A DNA stretch of 64,000 bases from an uncultured Alphaproteobacteria bacterium (lineage in GTDB: Bacteria > Pseudomonadota > Alphaproteobacteria > RF32 > CAG-239): assembly GCA_934248075.1 (NCBI GenBank), contig CAKQKH010000005.1, forward strand, positions 1 through 64,000. The letters are read 5' to 3'. The position numbers were made by a program, and so were the translations under genes. The notes beneath the pieces are model-generated. The model had not been told where the DNA came from and did no database searches. It saw nothing but the letters and a program-made list of their open reading frames with translations. Positions 25,012 through 34,107 of this stretch are shown here, one piece after another (the first letter of the stretch is position 1; each line of letters begins with the position of its first letter).

Positions 25012-26706
25012 CTAATATACCGGACGCTGATCCATCAATCCGCACCAACGCTCAACTTCATCAAGATCAATCAGTCCTTTGAGCATGCGTTCAATAGCCG
25101 CCTCTTTGAGGGTGCGGCCATTGAGATCACTGGTCCAATAGTCAATAGCCTTACGAGTTTCGCCTTTTATCATCAACTCCAAAAACATCGCGTCTGGCAA
25201 GATGATTTCCGGCACGCTCATACGTCCTTTAATGCCCGTGTTGTTGCAATATTTGCACCCCGAGCCGCGTACAAATGTGTTTTCAACGCCAAAATCGCCT
25301 AACGCCACTCTTAGCCGTTGCACAGAAAGATCATTAAGCCGTTCCTTAACAGAAACACGGCAGTGCGGACACAATTTGCGGAACAAACGTTGCGAAATAA
25401 GCCCTTTTATCAGTTCCGGATCAAGCAACTTAAAGGTTTCCACTCCCATATCGCGCAGACGGGTCAGAATCGCCGGTGCCGAGTTGGCGTGCAAGGTTGT
25501 CCAAACTCCGTGGCCGGACAGCGCGCCCTTAAAAGTCAACTGAGCCGCTGAGAGCGAGCGCACCTCGCCTACCATCATAACATCAGGGTCAGAACGCAAC
25601 GCGGCGGACAAAGCCTTGGTAAATTGTTCGTCTTTCTCTTCTTCGGTGTTGGCGTTGGTCACCGGCATTTGCCGCGCTCCCGGAATGGGGTACTCCGGCG
25701 GATCTTCCACTGTAATCAGGTTGATTTCGTAGTTTTTTTCCTGCAAAAGCTTAATCATGTTGCGTTGCAAAGTGGTGGATTTTCCGGATCCGGTCGGGCC
25801 GGCAATAATATTCAAACCAACCGGAACTGCGCGCAAACGATAAAACAAATTTTCTTCATATTCGCCAAAGCCCAAGCTTGACAGATCGCCGGAACCATCG
25901 GGGTTGTCATCGGCGTACAACAAGCGCATAACCAAATATTGCGAGCCAAAGGCAATCGGGTTAAATTGCAAACGAATAGCCAACACGTTGTGAGGCAACA
26001 TCAATTTACCTTTTGAGCCGCGCAATGGAGTGGAACCAAGCTTTTGCGCGCCCTGAAATTCGTTTTGAGCGTAGTTGGAGTCAGACACATCAGCTGAAGC
26101 AAACGCCGCGCGTACAAAAGACTCGCCCCAGTCTTTATTATATTCCATTTCCGTGGTCATCATACCATTAATACGAAACATAATCTGGGTGCTGTCTGCC
26201 ACAATAACATGCACGTCCGACACTTTCTGCGCTGCGGCGCGTGCAATTACGTTGACAAAGTCCTTTTGCATTTGCAGTTGGTCAAGTTCGCTATCTTCGC
26301 GGACATCAACTGCGGCCTGCGCGCGTTCGCCAATGCTATAAATAGCATTTATTTCGTTCTGAGAAACATAAGTAGGTTTAAGAATATTCAGTCTTTTTTT
26401 GCGCGCCAAAACCTCAAAACTGAGCACGCGGCCATCAAATTTGTGCGATTCCGCCACCAAAAAGCGGCCGTCTGAGAACAAGGCCAGCAGGCGGCGGGTG
26501 TCATCGTTAATAACTAAGGACGACCCCGGCAGCGTCAGCAGACGATTGCCGTTAGAAAAATATGTGTCGGCGATTGTAGATTTTTTTTCGCTTCCGCCAC
26601 GAGATGCGTCGCTTACCGATGAGGCGGCAGACTCAGCTGCGGCATCAGTTTCTTCTGATGCCGACTGCTCTACATTAGTTTTGATTTCCTCATCGTTTTC
26701 AGCCAT
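25012..26706 (-). CDS. PilQ-like pilus assembly ATPase (GspE/PilB family)
   Basis: Cytoplasmic hexameric ATPase driving pilus extension. In 564 residues: an N-terminal domain of about 150, then a core with Walker A GPTGSGKST (about 302-310), an Asp-box VEDPPEYP, Walker B DPDVMMVGEVR and a His-box TTLHANS. A C-terminal tetracysteine element (CPHC, then CKYCNNTGIKGR about 37 residues later) is the zinc motif of the GspE group. The N-terminus is acidic and of low complexity. It has the same order as R64 pilQ-pilR. Confidence 0.9.
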   Translation of the reverse strand: MAENDEEIKTNVEQSASEETDAAAESAASSVSDASRGGSEKKSTIADTYFSNGNRLLTLPGSSLVINDDTRRLLALFSDGRFLVAESHKFDGRVLSFEVLARKKRLNILKPTYVSQNEINAIYSIGERAQAAVDVREDSELDQLQMQKDFVNVIARAAAQKVSDVHVIVADSTQIMFRINGMMTTEMEYNKDWGESFVRAAFASADVSDSNYAQNEFQGAQKLGSTPLRGSKGKLMLPHNVLAIRLQFNPIAFGSQYLVMRLLYADDNPDGSGDLSSLGFGEYEENLFYRLRAVPVGLNIIAGPTGSGKSTTLQRNMIKLLQEKNYEINLITVEDPPEYPIPGARQMPVTNANTEEEKDEQFTKALSAALRSDPDVMMVGEVRSLSAAQLTFKGALSGHGVWTTLHANSAPAILTRLRDMGVETFKLLDPELIKGLISQRLFRKLCPHCRVSVKERLNDLSVQRLRVALGDFGVENTFVRGSGCKYCNNTGIKGRMSVPEIILPDAMFLELMIKGETRKAIDYWTSDLNGRTLKEAAIERMLKGLIDLDEVERWCGLMDQRPVY

Positions 26707-26712
26707 TTATCC

Positions 26713-28035
26713 TTACCTGGCCATCATAGACTGGCCTAACCCCGGAATCCCCACGCTGGAGGCAAAATTTTGTTTAGATTGGTCAGCTGGCGCCGGAGCC
26801 TCGCTGGCCGCCGGCAAAGCCGGAGTAATGGAAGACTTCGGTTGCTCCAAAGGCAAAATGCCGCCGGCCGCGAAATACAAATAATCTTTCAGTCCGTCTT
26901 TTTCAGCTCTTACATAAGTAGATGTAATATCGTCAATCACATGACCGCTTTGCAACGTGGTGCCTTTTTTAACATAAAAAGGCGTGCCGTCCTGATTAAT
27001 CAGTTTGGCGATTAATTCTCCGTTCTGACCGCGGATTTCCATAACCGCATACATATTTTGCAACTTCAGCTCCGGAACCACAATCTCAGACGCTTGCGAA
27101 GAAGGTGACGCTGGTTGAGCGCCCAAATCCGCTCCGTCGGCAAACGGGTTGCGCTTCTCAATTTCTCTCTCCTGAGCCTCAATCCGTGCCTTCAGAATAG
27201 ATATTTGTGTTTGCAGATTATCAATTTCTTTGTTGTACGCGTTTATCATCTCTGAAGACTGAGCCGCCGCAGAAAGAATACTGGCCTTAACATTCTTCAG
27301 TTTAGTTTGCGTGTCGTCCAACACTGCCTGATTTTCTTTTTTTAGGCCGTCAATTTGCTGATACAAAGTCGCGTCATGAGAAATCCATTCCTGAGTGGCC
27401 GCCAACATATCATTTTTATAAGCGTTCAACAATTTTTCCTGACGAATTTTCTCAAATTGAATGTCCAGCTCTCTAAGTTTTTCCTGCTCTTGCAAAACTT
27501 TTTGTTCTTGCTCTTTTTCCCATTCAATTTTCTTGCGCTGTTGTTCTTCGGCTTTTTCTTGCTCCTGAATAACAGCTTGTTTGCGCTGATTTTTTATAGC
27601 TTCAATTTCGTTCTGAACTTTTTCACGACGCAATTCCAAATTCAGCAAAGCCGTCTGCTTTTCCAAATCAGACATTTTGGCAAAAACCTCATCATCAATA
27701 AGGCTGTCATCATTGGTGCCGAGCAGACCGACACCTGCTCCCGGCTGGTTTAGCATTTGTGCCGGCATAACCGGAGTTGCTGGCTGGGTCTCCACTGTTG
27801 CGGTCGGCTCTGCTACCGGAGCCGCCGAATTCACAACCGGAATTTTTTGTTCTTGCTCGGCTTTCCCAAACAACGGCGCGTTTTCTGGCACGCTTGGAGC
27901 TGCGCCTTCATCATCATCAAACATGGCATCTTCCGAAAGGGTAACAACACCTTGAGCGCGCACATAACCGCAGTTTGCCGCCACCATCAAAGCTAATGCC
28001 GAAACGCCTAAAAAATTTCTCATTTTATAAAACAT
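26713..28035 (-). CDS. PilP-like periplasmic pilus biogenesis protein
   Basis: 440 residues with a signal peptide (cleavage near residue 28), a proline-rich linker, a long coiled coil of E/K/Q heptads (about residues 115-280) and a small C-terminal domain with YAVMEIRGQNGELIAKLI and a beta-rich end, as in R64-type PilP. The start at 28035 is preferred because GAGGGG precedes it; it overlaps the end of the PilO gene by 11 bases. The coiled coil is much longer than in plasmid PilP, which is normally about 150 residues. It probably bridges inner-membrane PilO and the secretin. Confidence 0.75.
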   Translation of the reverse strand: MFYKMRNFLGVSALALMVAANCGYVRAQGVVTLSEDAMFDDDEGAAPSVPENAPLFGKAEQEQKIPVVNSAAPVAEPTATVETQPATPVMPAQMLNQPGAGVGLLGTNDDSLIDDEVFAKMSDLEKQTALLNLELRREKVQNEIEAIKNQRKQAVIQEQEKAEEQQRKKIEWEKEQEQKVLQEQEKLRELDIQFEKIRQEKLLNAYKNDMLAATQEWISHDATLYQQIDGLKKENQAVLDDTQTKLKNVKASILSAAAQSSEMINAYNKEIDNLQTQISILKARIEAQEREIEKRNPFADGADLGAQPASPSSQASEIVVPELKLQNMYAVMEIRGQNGELIAKLINQDGTPFYVKKGTTLQSGHVIDDITSTYVRAEKDGLKDYLYFAAGGILPLEQPKSSITPALPAASEAPAPADQSKQNFASSVGIPGLGQSMMAR

Positions 28036-29302
28036 AGATTGTCCCCTCGTAATGCCAAGTTTTGTCGTTTGGAGAATATGTTATAAGTTTAATCTCAAGT
28101 CCTGAATATTTTGTTAACAATTCCACCCATGTCAGCGGATTATATTCGGAGTTCAGAGAAAATTTAATCATCCGATACGCTGTGCCGGTAGAAGACTTTA
28201 TGCTGTCGGCAGACAATGAAATCGGCACGCCGATAGCTTGAAAAGTATCATTAAGCTCATCTTGCAAATCTGCAAACCTTTTTTGCGGCGGGCTGAGCAA
28301 TTCCTCAGCTTTTTGCAAAGACAAGGTTGCCGACAAAACTGAGCCGTTGGCAGAAAAATTATAACCAGAAAACTTCAGACCGGAATCATCAAGCGCCTTT
28401 TTGGCCCAAGATACTCGTCCGACATTGCGCGACCATGTGGTCGCCGCGCTGCCGTTGTTGCAGCTGATGCCGCCGATGCTCCACCCCGGAGGCAAAATCT
28501 TGTCCAGCGCCACAATGCCCTCATAGCAATTTTGCATCACCTGTTTTGGGTTAGGCACTTTCTCCCATGGTTTAACCTCAACCACAGGCTCTGCCTTGGG
28601 TACAGCCTTAGGCTTTACCGGAACCATAACTGGCCGCACGCTCGGAGTCAAAAACAGCGTGTCAATCAGGCTTGACAACAACCAGATGCCGACCACGGCG
28701 GACACGGCAATCACCATAAACAGCTTGGTGCCGCGCAAAGCCTTAATCTTTTGCAGCTTAGACTTGGCGCCGCGAGCTAGGATTTCGCTCAAATCCAGCT
28801 GCTCGGTATCCTCAATATTCCACTCTTTGGGCGCAATTTTTTTGCCCCAGTCCGGCACCGCCAGCATCGACGTAAACTGTTCTTTAGCCTCTTCTTCGCT
28901 CAAGAACAGCATATCACCGTCCGAAAGAATAATATCGTTACGAATACAAGTGTACCACCAGCCCTCAGGTGTCTTAAACACGGCTACAAACGAGCCGATA
29001 TCAGACAATGCCGTGGCCAACGCAACCGCCGCAACGGTCTCGCCGCTTTTGTATCCCTCGTGAGAAACGCAAATACCAAACTGAGGTGCTTTGCCACCCT
29101 TGATGCAGAATAAGTCCGCCCCTTCCAATACGCCGGCAGAGGCGTCTTCCACTTCCTGAAACGGATCGCTGGCGTTTTGCAACGGCTGCCAAAACAAACT
29201 CGTGGCATAAGACATCCCGTCAATCGTGATAGATGTACCCCAAGAGCGTCTGGCCGAGCCGGTATCTACGTCATCATCAAGCAGTTTGGCTTCTTCAAGC
29301 AC
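28025..29302 (-). CDS. PilO-like pilus assembly protein
   Basis: A cytoplasmic N-terminal domain of about 190 residues, one transmembrane helix (FMVIAVSAVVGIWLLSSLI, about 197-215) and a periplasmic domain to residue 425. This bitopic layout and the length match R64 PilO, an inner-membrane protein that links the cytoplasmic ATPase to periplasmic partners. It lies between the secretin and PilP genes as in R64 (N-O-P). The short linker after the helix is proline- and lysine-rich. Confidence 0.75.
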   Translation of the reverse strand: MLEEAKLLDDDVDTGSARRSWGTSITIDGMSYATSLFWQPLQNASDPFQEVEDASAGVLEGADLFCIKGGKAPQFGICVSHEGYKSGETVAAVALATALSDIGSFVAVFKTPEGWWYTCIRNDIILSDGDMLFLSEEEAKEQFTSMLAVPDWGKKIAPKEWNIEDTEQLDLSEILARGAKSKLQKIKALRGTKLFMVIAVSAVVGIWLLSSLIDTLFLTPSVRPVMVPVKPKAVPKAEPVVEVKPWEKVPNPKQVMQNCYEGIVALDKILPPGWSIGGISCNNGSAATTWSRNVGRVSWAKKALDDSGLKFSGYNFSANGSVLSATLSLQKAEELLSPPQKRFADLQDELNDTFQAIGVPISLSADSIKSSTGTAYRMIKFSLNSEYNPLTWVELLTKYSGLEIKLITYSPNDKTWHYEGTIYVL

Positions 29303-29312
29303 GGGCTTTCTC

Positions 29313-30908
29313 CTAATTCATAGACATTCTTGTTTCCGGAGATAATGGAGATTCCAATACCTGCGGGGTCAAGATGATAACCAGTACGCTGCGCTCTTTT
29401 TTGGCCGAAGCAGATCCGCCCAACAGCGAGTTTTCGGCTGAGCCGGTGCCCTCTTTGCTGGTGGTGTTGCTAACTCTCTCATATCCGGTCAAAATCAGTG
29501 ATTCGCCAGAAGACATTGCAACTTCCTGCGTAAAGGCGCGAGACTCAATTTTCGGGTTTTGGATGTATTGGTTTTCACTGGCGGCGCCGAATTCAACCTT
29601 ATCCAAAGACAACAAGTCAGACAATGTCATGTTAAACATAACCAACAGGCGGCCGTGTTCCAAAATACGCGGCAAAACATCAAGCGTAAAGCCGGTTTCC
29701 ACTTCTTCAGTGGTAACCGAGATGTCATAGTTGGTGCCGTCGGTTCCACTGTTGGTTTTGGTCATTTCCGCAATATAGTTCTGTTTTTGGGTAACCTGAA
29801 TCGGCGCTGGTTTGTTGTTTAAGGTTGTAACCGTGCCGCTGGTTACCAAACTGGTGTTATTGCGCTGCGACAATGCCTTAATCGCGGCATTAGCTGACCA
29901 ATTCTTTTTCAAGATACCCCACGAAAGGGTGTTGCCAACGCTTTCCGCCGAGCTTACGCTGGTTGAGCCTGTGATGCCGATGTTGGTAACGCCGTCGCCG
30001 AAGGTGGCTTTCAAATCCAATCCGTAATTATCGTTATCGGTAATTGAAACTTGCAAAATCTTTACGCTGATTGCCACCTGACGAGACAAGCGAACATTTT
30101 GCTCATTAATAAACTTTGCCACTTTTTTTATGTCATTCGGGGTTGCGGTCAGGGTAATGGTGCCGTCAGACGGAGACATAGTGAGTTTGGCGCCGTCGCT
30201 AATCATGGAAGAAATGCTTTTTTCCAAATTTCCCCATACTTCAACCTCAATGGAGCTGCTCAGGCTGATAGACGAGCTTCCGCCGCCGCCGCTCTGGCTT
30301 CCGCCAACGTTAACCGACAAATTCGGTTTGCTGGGCAGGCTATATACCACAAAAGTTCTGGTAACATATTTATAGAAGTGGATTTCTTTGTTCTCATATT
30401 TCCACCAAATGCCAAAACGAGAACAAATCTCATCAAGCAAGCCGCTTAACGGTCCCTGATAAGACACCAACATTTTATCCGGTTCAGCCCAATCGCTGTT
30501 AACCGCGTCAACCGTCGGTTTGTTGGCCGCGCCTTTGGATTTCACGTCATTTTCCAACTGCGGCGCGTAGCGTACTCCCAGAGAGGTGGTTTTGTTAATC
30601 ATATCACCAATTTCAAACAGGGTAATCGGGCGATTGCTGACTAAAGTAATGCCGTTTTTGCCTTCCAGATAAGCCGGAAGCGGAGCGCCGTCGTACTCAA
30701 TCTCGCTAGTGTCGCCAAGCCAGATATCGTCTTTAACCTTGATCAAATCCTGATTAGCCAGCGGGGTAGGAGCCTTGGCCGCCTCTTTCATTTTGGTGGC
30801 GGCTTCAACCTCGCGATCAATGGTTGCGTCCATGTTTGTTGAAATCGAGCAAGAGGCCGCGAATGCTGCAACCAGCAAACCTAGTCCGATTTTTTTCCAA
30901 TTAGTCAT
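29313..30908 (-). CDS. PilN-like lipoprotein secretin
   Basis: Outer-membrane secretin channel. The preferred start at 30908 gives a lipoprotein signal with the cysteine at residue 20 (AAFAASC). The protein then has an N-domain, a Gly/Ser-rich strand (about 210-230), an N1/STN-like part, and the C-terminal secretin domain (about 330-520) with the GFTLDVLPRI and LVIILTPQ signatures. The length of 531 residues matches R64/TCP-type PilN/BfpB secretins. An ATG two codons further upstream (30914) is an alternative start. The gene overlaps the PilL-like gene by a few bases. Confidence 0.88.
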   Translation of the reverse strand: MTNWKKIGLGLLVAAFAASCSISTNMDATIDREVEAATKMKEAAKAPTPLANQDLIKVKDDIWLGDTSEIEYDGAPLPAYLEGKNGITLVSNRPITLFEIGDMINKTTSLGVRYAPQLENDVKSKGAANKPTVDAVNSDWAEPDKMLVSYQGPLSGLLDEICSRFGIWWKYENKEIHFYKYVTRTFVVYSLPSKPNLSVNVGGSQSGGGGSSSISLSSSIEVEVWGNLEKSISSMISDGAKLTMSPSDGTITLTATPNDIKKVAKFINEQNVRLSRQVAISVKILQVSITDNDNYGLDLKATFGDGVTNIGITGSTSVSSAESVGNTLSWGILKKNWSANAAIKALSQRNNTSLVTSGTVTTLNNKPAPIQVTQKQNYIAEMTKTNSGTDGTNYDISVTTEEVETGFTLDVLPRILEHGRLLVMFNMTLSDLLSLDKVEFGAASENQYIQNPKIESRAFTQEVAMSSGESLILTGYERVSNTTSKEGTGSAENSLLGGSASAKKERSVLVIILTPQVLESPLSPETRMSMN

Positions 30909-31563
30909 AAGCATTCTCATCCTCCATAGTCTCAACAACTAACACTCTGTTACCTTTATAAAAAGTAGCTACCGGAGCGGGTCTGGCTCTGGCAAAAGTT
31001 CTGATCAAAGCCGAGCTGACATCGGCAAAACGGCCGCGAAACATGGCGCCGGCCGCCAAAGTATAGTTGCGGTTGCTGTTCCAAATCAGTCTCCAACCGG
31101 CGCGCTCGCTCCAGTCAGTCAGCAATCCTTTTAGAGTGCTGCCTTCTTCGGCCAGCCAGTCCTCAACCATGTCTTCGCCGGCGGATTGCATGGAGCCGGT
31201 GGTGTCGTCATTTTGGCTGTTGAGCGCGGCGTTAACTTCGTCCTCATAATCCATCACTTCCTCGTCTATGGTAGGCGGAATGGAGGCCGACATGTTGCTG
31301 CCAGCGCCTGAGGTAACAATATCCTGATCGCGAGGGGTTCTCTCGCCAAATTCACGATAATCAGCCGCGGTCTGTCGGTAATTAATCAGCCCATTGTCGG
31401 TGGTTCCGGCGGGTGGAATAATTACGGCCTCTGCCGGTTCTGCCGCCATTGTTCGCGGTGTTTCAGAGTTGGCGGAATTGGTGCTGTTGGCGCCATAAGT
31501 GCTGCATCCGGCCATTAAAATCGCCGCCAGCAAAGACGCGCTTTTCCATAAATTTCGGTTCAT
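30901..31563 (-). CDS. PilL-like lipoprotein with TcpQ C-terminal domain
   Basis: Short lipoprotein with the lipidation cysteine at residue 20 (AILMAGC), a variable Asn/Thr-rich middle and a C-terminal domain with GWRLIWNSNRNY and a VETMEDE ending, typical of TcpQ/PilL-C domains that support secretin assembly. The start at 31563 is chosen because it places the lipobox normally; the frame is open up to 31608. Plasmid PilL is longer and N-terminally variable. It precedes the secretin gene with overlapping ends. Confidence 0.75.
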   Translation of the reverse strand: MNRNLWKSASLLAAILMAGCSTYGANSTNSANSETPRTMAAEPAEAVIIPPAGTTDNGLINYRQTAADYREFGERTPRDQDIVTSGAGSNMSASIPPTIDEEVMDYEDEVNAALNSQNDDTTGSMQSAGEDMVEDWLAEEGSTLKGLLTDWSERAGWRLIWNSNRNYTLAAGAMFRGRFADVSSALIRTFARARPAPVATFYKGNRVLVVETMEDENAYD

Positions 31564-31649
31564 TTTTGCAATCCTCGGACTAGATTTTGTCATCGTTTTT
31601 CCTATCATACATACTGAAAATTAAATAATCAAGCGCTGCGCAATACTTA

Positions 31650-33239
31650 TTACCATTGCTGATAATAGCCGGCGGCGGTCTTATTTATGTTTCCGTTGCT
31701 CCTTCTTTGGTTAAAGCGGTTGTAACTAATGGTTTTGATAATAAAGGAGTTAGGCTCGCGCTGAGTGAATACGGTATTGATTTTGCTGTATTCTACTCCC
31801 TTATTCGTTAATATATTATGTAGCAAATTCAATCTTTTTTGCTGTAATTCCATAGCTCCGGTGCCGTCAATCCGAATTTCTATGCTCATGTTTTGATCAT
31901 TGGCGGCGCGGGTGGCAAAAGCCTGAATCCAGCGCAAGGTTTGTCCGGATATTTCGGCGCGGTTAGGCTGAAAAGACAGACGCATTTCTGTGGGCATGAT
32001 TTTGCCCATGCTCTCGGTTTTTTGGAGCTTCTTGCGAATTTCCGCGATTATTGACGGAGTTTCCGCCGGCTTTGCGTCTTCCTTAATTTTGCTGTTGGCC
32101 TTAAAGATAGAGTTTAACGAAGACAAAATCCGGTTTTTTCTGCTCTCTTCGCTGTTGTCGTCTTCTGCGGCGGCCGCGGTCGATGTTATGGGCGTGCTTT
32201 CAATTTTTGGGGTTTGCTCCGGTGCTTTCCCTTTGGGAGTATAAGACAACTGTGGGGTAAGGTTTTCATCGTCAAGAATATCCTGCGGAATTGGTATCAG
32301 CAGATTTTTGACGGTTTCCGCCGCTACTTTAACCCCTTGAGTCTGCTCCGGTTGAGGGTTTAGCGCGCGTCTGATTTCGGTGTTTTCTTTCTGATAAAAA
32401 TCTTCCTCGGCAATTTTGCGGTTTTTCAGCGCTCCGTCTGCTTTGGCAACCAGCCACGGAGTGTCAGCCGTTGTCGATTTATCGGCCATGCTCTGCCATT
32501 GTTGTTGTTTAGTTGTGTCTGTCGGCTCGGGGTTTTGTTTTATGGCTTTTTCCATGCTTTGGATAGGGATATTCTTATCCGCTAAAGCCACTTGATTAAG
32601 TTTCTCCGGATTGCCGATATTAACTCTGGTGCTGGATTGAGCCAGTGCATCGCCGCTTTTTTCCAGCGGCAAAAGCGGAATAGGCTCGTTGACCGCGACT
32701 GTGGCTTGAGGTTTGGCGGCAGGTGCCGCAACGGGGTTGCTAACTTTGTTTTGCGCCACTTTTGTCGGTCGAATTTCCGGAGTTATATCCGGTGCTTGCA
32801 ACGGAATCTCAATTCTATCCGGAAGCAGCGGTTCGGATTTGGTTGCCGCAGTCAAGGCAGTGTTGTCTGCCAGCAACAATGGTTTGGCCGGAGCTGTCGA
32901 TGGCTCGTTCAGCGGCGCGGTTTCAATCTCTAAGGGGATTGTCGGCAATTCCAGATTGTCAAATGCCGCGTCGGCCATAATAATTTCATCATTGCCTGAC
33001 AACTTATGCTCCGACGCAATCTCCGGCAACACGCTTAACGCTATTTTTTTGACCGGAACAGCCAAATTAGAGGGGTTTGCCGAGCCGGATTTTAAGAACA
33101 ACGTAACGTTTTTAGCGGGGATTTTTATGTCGGAAGGGGTAGGGTTGAAGTTATGCCGATACACCCCGTTTGCGGCAAAAATTGCAAACAAGGATACAGA
33201 AAAACTATAAACAAAAGTTTTTAGACCTGTTTTTGGCAT
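31650..33239 (-). CDS. Membrane-anchored protein with C-terminal OmpA-like domain
   Basis: First gene of the pilus operon, about 85 bases before the PilL-like gene. The start at 33239 (MPKTGLKTF) has GAGGGG upstream; the frame extends to 33332. After a helix at about residues 9-26, some 370 residues are Pro/Ala/Thr-rich and low in complexity. The final approximately 100 residues contain RLSFQPNRAEISGQ and IEIRIDG with Q/R-rich helices, like the peptidoglycan-binding OmpA fold. It may tie the pilus machine to the cell wall. No R64 counterpart is known to me. Confidence 0.65.
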   Translation of the reverse strand: MPKTGLKTFVYSFSVSLFAIFAANGVYRHNFNPTPSDIKIPAKNVTLFLKSGSANPSNLAVPVKKIALSVLPEIASEHKLSGNDEIIMADAAFDNLELPTIPLEIETAPLNEPSTAPAKPLLLADNTALTAATKSEPLLPDRIEIPLQAPDITPEIRPTKVAQNKVSNPVAAPAAKPQATVAVNEPIPLLPLEKSGDALAQSSTRVNIGNPEKLNQVALADKNIPIQSMEKAIKQNPEPTDTTKQQQWQSMADKSTTADTPWLVAKADGALKNRKIAEEDFYQKENTEIRRALNPQPEQTQGVKVAAETVKNLLIPIPQDILDDENLTPQLSYTPKGKAPEQTPKIESTPITSTAAAAEDDNSEESRKNRILSSLNSIFKANSKIKEDAKPAETPSIIAEIRKKLQKTESMGKIMPTEMRLSFQPNRAEISGQTLRWIQAFATRAANDQNMSIEIRIDGTGAMELQQKRLNLLHNILTNKGVEYSKINTVFTQREPNSFIIKTISYNRFNQRRSNGNINKTAAGYYQQW

Positions 33240-33376
33240 AAAATAAACCCCTCTAAACCCTTGATAAATCAAAATGCGACTCTTGGCAAGAGTCGCTAAA
33301 AAATATGCACAGTCTTGTGGATTTTTTTTCAAATATTTTTATGGTCACAGTTTTTGGGAGGCGAAATGAAGGTTGT

Positions 33377-33440
33377 TGTCACTCTGAGCGCAGCGAAGAG
33401 TCAATGAAAGACTGGATCCTTCGCGTTGCTCAGAGTGACA
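33377..33440. repeat. Dispersed palindromic repeat D, copy 2
   Basis: Same 64-bp length as copy 1, with TGTCACTCTGAGCGCAG and CTCAGAGTGACA ends. Confidence 0.85.
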
Positions 33441-33453
33441 GTAGTATTTATCT

Positions 33454-33543
33454 CACCCCCATCTAACTTCCCCCGTCAAGGGGGAAGACTTATAAAGCAC
33501 TATCTCTTTCCTCCCCCTTGACGGGGGAGGCGGGGTGGGGGTG
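33454..33543. repeat. Dispersed palindromic repeat C, copy 2
   Basis: Bounded by CACCCCCA and TGGGGGTG, with two internal palindromes: CTTCCCCC/GGGGGAAG (33467-33487) and CCTCCCCCTTGACGGGGGAGG. Confidence 0.8.
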
Positions 33544-33612
33544 ACAATAAAAAAAAGACTCTGTCATGCCTCTTTGCGGAAGCATTCTTCCGCAAAGTCC
33601 AGGCATCTACCG
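33541..33612 (-). repeat. Dispersed palindromic repeat B, copy 2
   Basis: Inverted copy of 21053-21120 with a stronger hairpin, TTTGCGGAAG and CTTCCGCAAA. Confidence 0.85.
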
Positions 33613-33631
33613 TGCTGTTAGGACGTATTGT

Positions 33632-33688
33632 CAGCACGGAAGATCGCTTGACCTCGGGCGAGAATGCTCGCCACTCGGAGCGATGACA
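33632..33688 (-). repeat. Dispersed palindromic repeat A, copy 4
   Basis: Inverted orientation, outer pair ATCGCT/AGCGAT. It is 57 bp like the other three copies. Confidence 0.9.
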
Positions 33689-33710
33689 GCTATTTTTTTA
33701 AGCGCACATT

Positions 33711-33774
33711 CCCGAGCCTCGAACGCAGTGAGTGGCGAGTAACAGCTTAAGAATGCCTGTGCGGCTTCGCACTG
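33711..33774. repeat. Dispersed repeat F, copy 2
   Basis: Near-identical to 23190-23254 apart from a few substitutions (GAACGCAG against GAACAAAG). Confidence 0.85.
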
Positions 33775-33805
33775 CCACCGGTGGCTCACCGGTGCGGCTC
33801 GGCAC

Positions 33806-33869
33806 TGTCATGTTGAGCGAAGCGAAACATCTAGCCAATAATGGACTCTTCGCTTTGCTCAGAGTGACA
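33806..33869. repeat. Dispersed palindromic repeat D, copy 3
   Basis: Inverted copy: TGTCATGTTGAGCGAAG at one end and CTCAGAGTGACA at the other. It is 64 bp. Confidence 0.85.
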
Positions 33870-34107
33870 GTGATGTCCCTCTAAATTACGAATCGCTGAT
33901 TGATAATTATGGCTCACAAATCACATCAAAACAGTCGTTTACCACTCCTTAAGGACTGTGAATTTTTTGTTACAGCAAATTTTTTGGTGTGTAAACAGTA
34001 TGTTAACCATTTTCTGCTATAAGCAATTTTGCTAGAAATTGCGGCAAAAATCAGTTATTCTAAAAGAGTATAAAGAGTTTTGCACAAATATTTGAAGGAG
34101 AAAACAA

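Larger units (their letters stand above)
33240..34107. other. Intergenic repeat island between pilus operon and T4SS
   Basis: 868 bp between divergent genes. It holds repeats D, C, B, A, F and D from 33377 to 33869, then about 240 AT-rich bp upstream of the first T4SS gene that should contain its promoter. GCAATTT (34023-34029) and AAATTGC (34036-34042) form a perfect 7-bp palindrome in that region. AAGGAG precedes the gene at 34108. No gene is supported. Confidence 0.8.

Noticed and set aside
20976..33869. Insertion sequences behind the dispersed repeats
   Set aside because: No transposase gene or target duplication was found in the window; the repeats are short and palindromic.
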